From assembly GCA_937881505.1 (NCBI GenBank), contig CALGEM010000350.1, positions 1-8,509 on the forward strand: 8,509 bases of DNA, given 5' to 3'. This stretch comes from an uncultured euryarchaeote. Its GTDB lineage: Archaea > Thermoplasmatota > Poseidoniia > Poseidoniales > Poseidoniaceae. Below, piece after piece: positions 1-6,336 of this stretch (positions are counted from its first letter, which is position 1; the number at the start of each line of letters is the position of its first letter). The position numbers were made by a program, and so were the translations under genes. The notes below the pieces were generated by a model that did no database searches, had not been told where the DNA came from, and saw only the letters and a program-made list of their open reading frames with translations.

Positions 1-356
1 GAGGCCGGAGTAAGGTAAGCCTGTTCGCCAACAAGGCGGCCACGGTGCCGCACAAGGTCTGCAAATGCGATGACCATCACTCCAGCAAAACACAACACGT
101 TTGCAAGCCCTTCGAAGAGTCCTGAGTCGTCAATAAGATTGTTTCGTAACCACATCATGTTGGTCCAGAGCCAGAAGGCCAGAAAGATGAGGATGAACCC
201 AAGTGTTTTGTTGAACCAGGGAGGCGTGTGGACCACCCTTGGCTCAAACTTCAGCGTGATGGTGTTCGCGCACTTTGGGCAATCCAATTCCCCCGTTTTT
301 TGAGGGACGCTCAATTTTGCCCCGCATTGAGTACACTCAATGACAACTCGGGCCAT
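1..356 (-). CDS. Zinc-ribbon membrane protein, partial (3' end cut by window edge)
   Basis: The reading frame is open from ATG at 356-354 to the left edge, giving at least 118 residues; the C-terminus is missing. Residues 8-29 form a small zinc ribbon with two CxxC knuckles (CTQC at 8-11 and CPKC at 26-29), a common N-terminal module of small archaeal membrane proteins. A hydrophobic stretch at about 52-70 (rich in F, I, L, W) and a second at about 82-101 look like transmembrane helices joined by a short loop with N, D and E. The start is supported by the zinc ribbon beginning right after it and by a TATA-like TAAATAG about 24 nt upstream, which would suit a leaderless or very short-leader transcript. 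It lies 85 nt downstream of the DUF3592-type gene on the same strand. The function is unknown; the ribbon could bind metal, nucleic acid or a protein partner on the cytoplasmic side. Coding is fairly certain, function is not. Confidence 0.72.
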   Translation of the reverse strand, partial: MARVVIECTQCGAKLSVPQKTGELDCPKCANTITLKFEPRVVHTPPWFNKTLGFILIFLAFWLWTNMMWLRNNLIDDSGLFEGLANVLCFAGVMVIAFADLVRHRGRLVGEQAYLTPA

Positions 357-376
357 GAATCCCCATTCTTAACACA

Positions 377-383
377 CTATTTA
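377..383 (-). promoter_or_regulatory. TATA-like box for the zinc-ribbon gene
   Basis: On the minus strand this reads TAAATAG, centred about 24 nt upstream of the ATG at 356. Archaeal TATA boxes usually sit about 26 nt before the transcription start, so initiation would fall at or next to the start codon. No convincing Shine-Dalgarno stands at the right distance (only GGGGAT very close to the ATG). Assigned from position and composition only. Confidence 0.35.
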
Positions 384-441
384 GGCGCACACGGTCACCT
401 GCCCAAAGCGATATCTTGAGGTGGCATGGGAATGTGGTGAA

Positions 442-1380
442 TTACCAAAACTTCTCTTCTTTTGGGTCTTCTTCAGCAGAGGGTGCATCGCCGACTTCAG
501 ATTGGCCGGTCCCCCCGACATCGCCCTTTTCTGCACGGTTGTCGTCGGTCTCCCAATAACTCCAATCGTGACCCTGTTTCTTCTTTTTCTCCGGGGCCTC
601 AATGCCGCTGATACGCTGAATCTTGGCATACACGAACCATACCGGAACGCCCACGATTAGGTAGCCACCGAGGATGATTCCCGTGAAGAACATCAGGGTA
701 AACGCTTCCTCCAACACCCCGTCCCATCCTGGGAGGTGGACGGCCTGAGCGGGTTGGTCGGGATTGACATAAACCGTAACGGAATCGACCTCGTACCAAT
801 ATCGAGCATCGTTTAGCCAGTCGTTGGATAACATGCTGTAATCTTCCGTCGTGTAATTTTGACCTTCGTAGGTGTAGGCAACCGTGACCGATGTGTAACT
901 TGTGCAGGACGTGCCTCCCTCGCCATCCGATGAACAATCCTCTGCGTTGTAGGTGTCGACCACCCTTCCCTCCGTTTCCACCCAATCCCCTGAGTCAATT
1001 TGGGTGAGCAGAGCACCAAGCGAGATGACGGCGATGAAAACTCCAATGGCGAAAGCGACGCCGATGATGCCCCCCGACGTTCCGAGGATGGCGCGAAGGC
1101 TTGGGTCTGCTACGGGTACCCAGTTTGATGTTGCTTTGCGTTGTTTGGCACGAAACTTTCCTTCTCCAATGGGTTCGTAGTCTGCATGCAATTCATCCAT
1201 TCTCTTTTCAGGGTCCAAAAAAACCGCACCGAACGGGCCAGTCAACTCTTGCCCATCCTTGGTGCGTACAGTGAACTGCTCTGCATCATCATCGATGCTG
1301 ATGATGGTGGCGATGTACATGAATTCGTCAACTTCGAATCCGACCACTCTGCCGATATCACGGTCCACCTTTTCCTTCAT
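442..1380 (-). CDS. DUF3592-type two-pass membrane protein with an extra N-terminal cytoplasmic domain
   Basis: 312 residues. In order: a soluble N-terminal region (1-95, with beta-rich alternation at 10-55), a first membrane helix (about 101-125), an exported domain (130-222), a second helix (about 226-252), and a highly charged tail (260-312) starting with a lysine run and ending EEKFW. The exported domain has the DUF3592 pattern: DWVETEGRV after the first helix, VTVAYTYEGQNY in the middle, then VTVYVNPDQPAQAV before the second helix. Cys149 and Cys159 lie in it and could form a disulfide. DUF3592 proteins have no established biochemical role; this is a family-level call from sequence pattern. 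The start ATG has AAGGA 7 nt upstream. The gene begins 78 nt after lipB on the same strand and may belong to the dut-lipB transcript. The 95-residue N-terminal region is longer than in minimal DUF3592 proteins. It is a poor fit for a transporter or an enzyme. Confidence 0.85.
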   Translation of the reverse strand: MKEKVDRDIGRVVGFEVDEFMYIATIISIDDDAEQFTVRTKDGQELTGPFGAVFLDPEKRMDELHADYEPIGEGKFRAKQRKATSNWVPVADPSLRAILGTSGGIIGVAFAIGVFIAVISLGALLTQIDSGDWVETEGRVVDTYNAEDCSSDGEGGTSCTSYTSVTVAYTYEGQNYTTEDYSMLSNDWLNDARYWYEVDSVTVYVNPDQPAQAVHLPGWDGVLEEAFTLMFFTGIILGGYLIVGVPVWFVYAKIQRISGIEAPEKKKKQGHDWSYWETDDNRAEKGDVGGTGQSEVGDAPSAEEDPKEEKFW

Positions 1381-1466
1381 GCAACGTCCTTCATCGGCTT
1401 CTTGTTATCACTTTCTCCGTTATTCCAGTCAGGAGCAAAGGCTTGCATGACTTTGGATTCATGCAT
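1377..1466 (-). CDS. Possible 29-residue ORF bridging lipB and the DUF3592-type gene (weak)
   Basis: An ORF of 29 codons plus stop starts at ATG 1466-1464 inside the end of lipB, in another frame, and ends with TGA overlapping the next gene's ATG in an ATGA arrangement (1380-1377). It would fill the lipB-DUF3592 gap exactly. An inner ATG at 1448 gives 23 residues. The predicted peptide is hydrophilic, rich in N, D, K and E, with no membrane helix. Neither start has a recognisable Shine-Dalgarno site, and the frame is open by chance far back into lipB, so coding is doubtful. If translated, its main effect may be to couple translation into the downstream gene. Confidence 0.18.
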   Translation of the reverse strand: MHESKVMQAFAPDWNNGESDNKKPMKDVA

Positions 1467-2073
1467 CAAGCGTCGAGCGTACAACGGGAAGAAGCGCTTG
1501 AACAAAGGCATCGGGAGCCAACTCGTACCCGAGATTGGCCAGCGAGGTCGTCGTATCGGCTGCCAGACCACAACCTGCGACGTCTTCCACCCGGCCTGCG
1601 GGCGTGTTGAGGTTGACGGAGAATCCGTGGCGAGAAACCCAACGCAGGAAGGAGAGGCCGATGCTGCAGACTTTGCGACCGTCCACCCAGACTCCTTGCA
1701 TGCGTTCATCCCGCTCCCCCTTGATTCCAAAGGTGGCCAACGTGTCGATGAGCCACCCTTCGATGATGTGAATGATGTCGGCCACGGAGCCTTCGCCTTC
1801 CCGCTCGCCCCACTTGAAAATCGGGTAGCCCACGATTTGACCCGGTCCGTGCCATGTCAGGCCTCCGCCACGGTCAACCGCTACGGTTTCGTAATCGGAT
1901 GGCGGGGTGACGCCGTCGTTGCGGGCGCGAGGGCCAACGGTCACCACCTCTGGGTGGGACAGGATGAGCAGGGTGTCGGGAATGACCCCTTTGATGCGTT
2001 GTTGTTGGAGGTCCTTCATCAGCGCCTGCGCCCCCTCGTAGGGTACGCTACCGAGTTCCCGGACATCCAACAC
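1459..2073 (-). CDS. lipB: Lipoyl(octanoyl) transferase LipB
   Basis: 204 residues, the usual LipB length. LipB moves an octanoyl group from octanoyl-acyl carrier protein to a lysine of lipoyl domains (2-oxoacid dehydrogenase E2, GcvH); LipA then inserts sulfur. The family signature DRGGGLTWHGPGQ is at 67-79, followed by VGYP. The catalytic lysine of the GRK(x)CSIGL motif is Lys134, the RHGFSVNLN motif is at 148-156, and the catalytic cysteine is Cys168 in VAGCGL, matching the E. coli Lys135/Cys169 pair. All key residues are present. Translation starts at GTG (2073-2071), 12 nt after the dut stop, with GAGGCGG overlapping that stop as a ribosome site. The frame is the same as dut, so only the dut TGA prevents a fusion. 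Tight spacing indicates an operon with dut. LplA-type ligases share this fold, but the Cys and HGPGQ motifs favour LipB. The acyl donor in an archaeon is unclear. Confidence 0.95.
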   Translation of the reverse strand: MLDVRELGSVPYEGAQALMKDLQQQRIKGVIPDTLLILSHPEVVTVGPRARNDGVTPPSDYETVAVDRGGGLTWHGPGQIVGYPIFKWGEREGEGSVADIIHIIEGWLIDTLATFGIKGERDERMQGVWVDGRKVCSIGLSFLRWVSRHGFSVNLNTPAGRVEDVAGCGLAADTTTSLANLGYELAPDAFVQALLPVVRSTLDA

Positions 2074-2085
2074 CGTGCCACCGCC

Positions 2086-2538
2086 TCAAAACTGTCCAGA
2101 GGAGCCAAATCCACCCGTACCCCGTTCGGTCTGGTCGAGGTGTTCCATGGTGGTCTCCATGAGGGTGACCAAGGGGACGGGGGCAAACAGGAGTTGAGCG
2201 ATGCGTTCGCCGGCTGCAACGGTGAACGAGTCCCCTTCCCCAATCCACGTAGCCAAGACCTTGAGCTCGCCACGGTAGTCTGAATCGATGGTGCCCAGCC
2301 CGTTGGGCATGATCATGCCCTTCTTGCCAAGCGAGGAGCGACAGCGAATCTGCCCCTCCCATCCTTCGGGAATGGCAGCCGCCCATCCGGTGGGGATGAG
2401 GACGGACGAACCTTTGGGCACCACCGTGTCTTCAATGGCGTACAAATCCCAGCCTGCCGCCTGCGCAGAACCTTGGGTTGGCAGGATGGCGCGGTCGTCG
2501 AGTCGGGCGAACGGAATCTCGAGAGAAATTCGGTCCAT
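2086..2538 (-). CDS. dut: dUTP diphosphatase (trimeric dUTPase)
   Basis: 150 residues, typical of homotrimeric dUTPases, which hydrolyse dUTP to dUMP and diphosphate, limiting uracil in DNA and supplying dUMP for dTMP synthesis. All five family motifs are present: I, AAGWDLYA at 27-34; II, RCRSSLGKKG at 65-74; III, GTIDSDYRGEL at 82-92 with the catalytic Asp and the Tyr that excludes ribose; IV, AGERIAQLLFAP at 109-120; and V, the mobile P-loop-like RGTGGFGSSG at 139-148. The enzyme should be active. The start at ATG 2538 is chosen because GGTGAG lies 7 nt upstream and the family fold begins just after it; a GTG four codons earlier is an alternative. The frame stays open to an ATG at 2697, but that stretch resembles non-coding promoter DNA. 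It is transcribed away from nrdBA and probably shares control with it. Confidence 0.96.
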   Translation of the reverse strand: MDRISLEIPFARLDDRAILPTQGSAQAAGWDLYAIEDTVVPKGSSVLIPTGWAAAIPEGWEGQIRCRSSLGKKGMIMPNGLGTIDSDYRGELKVLATWIGEGDSFTVAAGERIAQLLFAPVPLVTLMETTMEHLDQTERGTGGFGSSGQF

Positions 2539-2633
2539 ATCCTCACTCACCAAACATTCCTTTTTGACTGTTGGGATAATGTAAGATTTCACCCACATGC
2601 GGTTCCAGTGGAAAAGAAGGTGATTTTGACATG

Positions 2634-2646
2634 AAATTCGGAATTT
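2634..2646. repeat. Perfect 13-bp palindrome, candidate operator
   Basis: AAATTC-G-GAATTT has two perfect 6-bp arms around one central base. Its right arm overlaps a TTTTGAC copy (2645-2651), and another copy ends 3 nt before its left arm (2624-2630). A dimeric helix-turn-helix regulator is the obvious type of ligand, but no family can be named. Confidence 0.4.
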
Positions 2647-2652
2647 TTGACG

Positions 2653-2661
2653 AAAATATAA
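2653..2661 (-). promoter_or_regulatory. Candidate TATA box for dut-lipB
   Basis: On the minus strand this reads TTATATTTT. A start about 26 nt downstream would fall near 2631 and leave a leader of roughly 90 nt before dut. A weaker alternative, CTTACATTAT at 2576-2585, would give a much shorter leader. The palindrome at 2634-2646 lies between this TATA box and the predicted start, a position where a bound repressor would block initiation. Transcript mapping is lacking. Confidence 0.35.
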
Positions 2662-2758
2662 CAGCGAAAATCGTCCTGCAAAAACGGCACACTGCAAAGA
2701 ATTCTGCGGCCGGCCCCGCGGGTCAAAAAACCGTTCACTTTAATCGCGCCGAGAGGGG

Positions 2759-2768
2759 ATATATTATA
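2759..2768 (+). promoter_or_regulatory. TATA box for nrdBA
   Basis: ATATATTATA is the strongest TATA-like element in the region and is preceded by the purine run GAGAGGGG, where a TFB recognition element would lie. Transcription would start near 2788, leaving a leader of roughly 40 nt that includes a GGGGGT ribosome site 7 nt before the nrdB ATG. No bacterial-type -35 element is evident at the expected distance. Confidence 0.5.
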
Positions 2769-2826
2769 GGCGTCCGAGGAAGGCAAACAAAATCCAGCGC
2801 GTCTGCAAAACACGGGGGTACGAGAC

Positions 2827-3861
2827 ATGGTCATTGAACACAACAAGGATGACGGCATGAACATCGATTTGACCCAGGAACACGTTGAGCCCATGCTCCA
2901 GGAGAACCTTGACCGTTTCGTGCTGTTCCCGATTCAGCACGATGATATTTGGGCCATGTACAAGCAAGAACAAGCTTCGTTTTGGACCGCTGAAGAAATT
3001 GACCTTGCCGAGGACCTCAAAGACTGGAAGAACCTGAACAAGGACGAGCAGCACTTCATCAAGCACATCCTCGCTTTCTTTGCTGCCAGCGACGGCATCG
3101 TCAACGAAAACTTGGTCATGAACTTCTCCAACGAAGTCTGCTGGCCTGAAGCCCGTGCCTTCTACGGCTTCCAGATCATGATGGAGAACATCCACGCAGA
3201 GACCTACTCGCTGCTCATCGACACCTACATCGAAGACGAGAAGGAGAAGGACCACCTGTTCAAGGCGCTTGAGACGGTGCCTTCCGTTCAGAAGAAGGGT
3301 GACTGGGCCATGCGCTGGTTGTCCCGAAAGCGAGGTTCCTTTGCCGAGCGCCTCGTCGCTTTCGCAGCCGTAGAGGGCATTTTCTTCTCCGGTTCGTTCT
3401 GTGCCATCTTCTGGCTCAAGAAGCGAGGGCTCATGCCAGGTTTGACCTTCTCCAACGAACTCATTTCTCGAGATGAGGGGCTCCACTGCGACTTCGCCTG
3501 CTTGCTTCACAACAAGTTACTCCGCGGCGCAGGAGAGAACGTGATTCGTCGCATCATCGCTGAAGCCGTTGACATCGAAATTGAATTCGTGACCAAGGCG
3601 CTTCCCGTCAACCTCATCGGTATGAACGCCGATTTGATGACCCAATACATTCAGTTCGTGGCCGACCGACTCTTGATTCAGCTCAACTGTTCAAAGATTT
3701 ACAACGTTGGCAACCCGTTCCCGTGGATGGAGATGATCTCCATGCAGGGCAAGACCAACTTCTTTGAGAAGCGTGTGGCAGAATATCAGAAAGCCGGTGT
3801 CATGGACAGCGCTTCCCTCGGAAGCGTACAACAGCGTTTCTCTGTGGACGAAGACTTTTGA
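2827..3861 (+). CDS. nrdB: Class Ia ribonucleotide reductase, radical-bearing small subunit (R2), eukaryote-like
   Basis: 344 residues. R2 holds the di-iron/tyrosyl radical cofactor that starts turnover in the large subunit. All residues can be placed by comparison with mouse and E. coli R2: iron ligands Asp89, Glu120, His123, Glu183, Glu217 and His220; radical Tyr127 in ENIHAETY; the transfer tryptophan Trp53 in SFWTAEE; and the C-terminal transfer tyrosine Tyr320 in AEYQKAG. The last seven residues, FSVDEDF, match the R1-binding tail of human R2 (FTLDADF). Long blocks such as LAFFAASDGIVNENLV, AAVEGIFFSGSF and SNELISRDEGLHCDFAC are nearly identical to the animal protein as I remember it. 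The start at 2827 has GGGGGT 7 nt upstream; ATG 2857 with AAGGA 7 nt upstream is an equal alternative, removing 10 non-conserved residues. nrdA follows after 61 nt. Nothing indicates loss of function. Confidence 0.97.
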   Translation: MVIEHNKDDGMNIDLTQEHVEPMLQENLDRFVLFPIQHDDIWAMYKQEQASFWTAEEIDLAEDLKDWKNLNKDEQHFIKHILAFFAASDGIVNENLVMNFSNEVCWPEARAFYGFQIMMENIHAETYSLLIDTYIEDEKEKDHLFKALETVPSVQKKGDWAMRWLSRKRGSFAERLVAFAAVEGIFFSGSFCAIFWLKKRGLMPGLTFSNELISRDEGLHCDFACLLHNKLLRGAGENVIRRIIAEAVDIEIEFVTKALPVNLIGMNADLMTQYIQFVADRLLIQLNCSKIYNVGNPFPWMEMISMQGKTNFFEKRVAEYQKAGVMDSASLGSVQQRFSVDEDF

Positions 3862-3907
3862 ACCGTACGCGAACAAAGAAAGATATCACGCACTCATTTG
3901 AACATAC

Positions 3908-3914
3908 GAGGAGG
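3908..3914 (+). promoter_or_regulatory. Strong Shine-Dalgarno site for nrdA
   Basis: The stretch GAGGAGGAATAAATC directly precedes the nrdA ATG. It contains a near-perfect anti-16S match about 8 nt before the ATG at 3923, which selects that start over the ATG two codons later at 3929. It is the best ribosome site in the window, consistent with high translation of the large subunit from the shared nrdBA message. Confidence 0.65.
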
Positions 3915-3922
3915 AATAAATC

Positions 3923-6316
3923 ATGGCTATGCAAGTTGTCAACAGGAAAGGCGAGCGAGAAGATGTACGCTTTGATGCGATTCACGAAAAGCTCGTCAAA
4001 CTCTCCGAAGGTCTCGACCCTACATGGGTTGACCCCGGCCACGTTACCAAGTTGACCATCGAGGGCCTCTACGATGGTGTCACCACCCGTGAACTCGACC
4101 AACTCGCTGCTGAAACAGCCGCTTCCTTGGCTTCGCACCACCCCGACTACAGCCGCCTTGCAGCCCGTATCTGCGTGGACGACCTCCACCGCTCCACCAA
4201 GGACACCTTCACCGATATCATCACCGACCTTCGTGAGTACATCGACCCCGAGTCCAACAAGCACGCTCCGCTCATCTCCGAAGAGGTCTACGAGATCATC
4301 ATGGCCAACGCCGATGTGCTCAACAACCACATCGACTACGGTCGAGACCACAACTACGATTACTTCGGATTCAAGACCTTGGAGCGCTCCTACCTGCTCA
4401 AACTCAACGGTGAAGTGGCTGAACGCCCGCAACACATGTTGATGCGTGTGGCGGTCGGCATTCACCACGCCAACATTGAGAAAGCCCTCCACACCTACGA
4501 CCTGATGAGCCAGGGCTACTTCACCCACGCCACGCCAACACTGTTCAACTCGGGCACGCCCATGCCGCAGATGTCATCGTGTTTCTTGCTCACCATGCAG
4601 GACGACTCGCTCGACGGCATTTACGACACCCTGAAGCAGTGCGCCCTCATCTCAAAGTCCGCTGGTGGTATCGGTCTTTCCATCCACCACGTTCGCTCCA
4701 AGGGTTCCTACATCAAGGGCACCAACGGCACCTCCAACGGCATCGTTCCCATGCTGCGTGTGTTCAACGACACCGCTCGCTATGTTGACCAGGGCGGCGG
4801 CAAGCGCAAGGGCTCCATCGCCGTCTACCTCGAACCTTGGCACCCCGACATCCTTCAGTTCCTCGACCTCAAGAAGAACCACGGTAAGGAAGAGATGCGA
4901 GCCCGCGACCTGTTCTACGCCATGTGGACGCCCGACCTCTTCATGCAGCGTGTTGAAGACAACGCCGACTGGTCCTTCTTCTGCCCCAACGAGTGCCCGG
5001 GCCTCCAAGATGTCTACGGTGCTGAATTCAAGTCCATGTACGAGGATTACGAACGCCGAGGCTTGGCTCGTGAAACGCTCCCAGCTCGTGTTGTTTGGGA
5101 CAAAATCGTCGAAGCCCAAATCGAAACCGGTACGCCTTACATGCTCTACAAGGACGCCGCCAACGAGAAGTCGAATCAGAAGAACCTCGGTACGATTCGC
5201 TCCTCCAACCTCTGCACGGAGATCATGGAATACACCGCCAAGGACGAAGTCGCCGTGTGTAACCTCGCCTCCATTGCCCTGCCCAAGTTCGTCAACACGA
5301 GCGACGGGGTGTTTGACCACCAACTTCTCTACGATGTCACCTACCACGCCACGGGCAACCTCAACCGCGTTATCGATGTGAACTACTACCCTGTGGAAGA
5401 AGCTCGCAACTCCAACATGCGCCACCGCCCAATCGGTCTTGGCGTTCAAGGCTTGGCCGACGTATTTGCCATGCTCAAGCTGCCCTTCGAGAGCCCGGCT
5501 GCCCGTGCCCTCAACAAGGAGATTTTCGAGACCATTTACTTCGCTGCTTGCACCGCTTCCAAGGACGCTGCCATTGCCGAAGGCCCCTACTCCACCTTTG
5601 AGGGCTCACCTGCCAGCGAAGGCCTGTTGCAGTTTGACCTCTGGGGCATGAACGAGCACAGCGGTCGCTGGGACTGGGATTCGCTCAAGGCTGAAATCAT
5701 GGAAAAGGGCATGCGCAACTCGCTCTTGCTCGCCCCCATGCCAACCGCTTCGACCTCCCAAATCCTTGGCAACAACGAGTGTTTTGAGGCCTTCACCTCT
5801 AACCTCTATGTTCGCCGCACCCTTTCGGGTGAATTCGTCGTGTTGAACAAGCACCTCGTGAGCGACCTCATCGCTGAAGACATGTGGAGCCTGGAAATGA
5901 AAGACGACATCCTCCGCCACAAGGGTTCCATTCAGGCCATTCACCGCATTCCCGAGTACATCCGAGACCTCTACAAGACCACCTGGGAAATCAAGCAGCG
6001 CCACGTCCTTGACATGGCAGCCGACCGTGGCGCTTACATCGACCAAAGCCAATCGCTCAACATCCACATGGTGGATGCTAACCCCGCCAAGGTCACCTCA
6101 ATGCACTTCTACGGATGGAAGCAGGGTCTGAAGACGGGCATGTACTACTTGCGAACCAAGGCTGCTGCCGACGCCATCCAGTTCACCGTTGAAGCCTCCA
6201 CCAAGCAGGACCAAACGGTGGGCGGCCTCGCCGAGCGAGCCGACGATGCTGACAGCCTCGAAGCCATTGCGTGCAGCCTCGACAGCCCTGACGACTGTCT
6301 GATGTGCGGTAGCTGA
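3923..6316 (+). CDS. nrdA: Class Ia ribonucleoside-diphosphate reductase, catalytic large subunit (R1), eukaryote-like
   Basis: 797 residues, close to human RRM1 (792). R1 reduces ribonucleoside diphosphates using a thiyl radical generated by long-range transfer from NrdB. An N-terminal ATP-cone (about 4-95) should provide dATP/ATP activity control. Catalytic residues are all visible: active-site disulfide pair Cys220 (SSCFLL) and Cys446 (AVCNLAS), radical Cys431 with Asn429 and Glu433 in SNLCTE, radical-path Tyr741-Tyr742 (GMYYLRT), and the shuttle pair Cys792/Cys795 in the tail CLMCGS. That tail is the same as in animal R1, as are blocks such as DTLKQCALISKSAGGIG and APMPTAS. Start choice rests on the strong ribosome site. 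nrdB lies 61 nt upstream, and the two should be co-transcribed. The stop is followed by a spacer that can form alternative hairpins. No intein or insertion is present. The call is very secure; the eukaryote-like subtype comes from remembered sequences, not an alignment run. Confidence 0.97.
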   Translation: MAMQVVNRKGEREDVRFDAIHEKLVKLSEGLDPTWVDPGHVTKLTIEGLYDGVTTRELDQLAAETAASLASHHPDYSRLAARICVDDLHRSTKDTFTDIITDLREYIDPESNKHAPLISEEVYEIIMANADVLNNHIDYGRDHNYDYFGFKTLERSYLLKLNGEVAERPQHMLMRVAVGIHHANIEKALHTYDLMSQGYFTHATPTLFNSGTPMPQMSSCFLLTMQDDSLDGIYDTLKQCALISKSAGGIGLSIHHVRSKGSYIKGTNGTSNGIVPMLRVFNDTARYVDQGGGKRKGSIAVYLEPWHPDILQFLDLKKNHGKEEMRARDLFYAMWTPDLFMQRVEDNADWSFFCPNECPGLQDVYGAEFKSMYEDYERRGLARETLPARVVWDKIVEAQIETGTPYMLYKDAANEKSNQKNLGTIRSSNLCTEIMEYTAKDEVAVCNLASIALPKFVNTSDGVFDHQLLYDVTYHATGNLNRVIDVNYYPVEEARNSNMRHRPIGLGVQGLADVFAMLKLPFESPAARALNKEIFETIYFAACTASKDAAIAEGPYSTFEGSPASEGLLQFDLWGMNEHSGRWDWDSLKAEIMEKGMRNSLLLAPMPTASTSQILGNNECFEAFTSNLYVRRTLSGEFVVLNKHLVSDLIAEDMWSLEMKDDILRHKGSIQAIHRIPEYIRDLYKTTWEIKQRHVLDMAADRGAYIDQSQSLNIHMVDANPAKVTSMHFYGWKQGLKTGMYYLRTKAAADAIQFTVEASTKQDQTVGGLAERADDADSLEAIACSLDSPDDCLMCGS

Positions 6317-6336
6317 CGGCTCCACCTTTCCCTCAC

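Larger units (their letters stand above)
2539..2826. promoter_or_regulatory. Divergent dut / nrdBA control region
   Basis: This 288-nt gap separates two divergent transcripts for dNTP metabolism and holds no convincing gene. Left to right it contains: TTTTGAC at 2562-2568, 2624-2630 and 2645-2651; the palindrome AAATTCGGAATTT at 2634-2646; an A/T-rich TATA candidate for dut at 2653-2661; CTGCAAA at 2676-2682 and 2692-2698; a GC-rich patch around 2706-2721; an inverted TTTTGAC (GTCAAAA) at 2722-2728; the nrdB TATA box at 2759-2768; and a third CTGCAAA at 2803-2809 just before nrdB. Repeated short words plus a palindrome suggest binding sites for a regulator acting on both sides, which is inference. 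Confidence 0.6.

Noticed and set aside
1141..2283. A 380-codon plus-strand ORF antisense to the DUF3592 gene, lipB and dut
   Set aside because: Its codons are in exact register with the sense codons, so it stays open simply because the sense genes avoid TTA, CTA and TCA. The opposite strand has complete family motifs.
2539..2697. A 53-residue N-terminal extension of dUTPase starting at ATG 2697
   Set aside because: It covers the palindrome, repeats and TATA candidate, is not part of the dUTPase fold, and a good ribosome site precedes ATG 2538.
2701..2721. GC-rich patch with GGCCGGCC as a hairpin or restriction-related element
   Set aside because: The symmetric core is only 8 bp and the flanks do not pair well, so it is no better than chance in GC-rich DNA.
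2764..5449. Long minus-strand ORFs opposite nrdB and nrdA (2764-3510, 3800-4528, 4652-5449)
   Set aside because: They are also codon-register mirror images of the sense genes, with Val/Glu/Asp-rich translations typical of such shadows and no recognisable motif.
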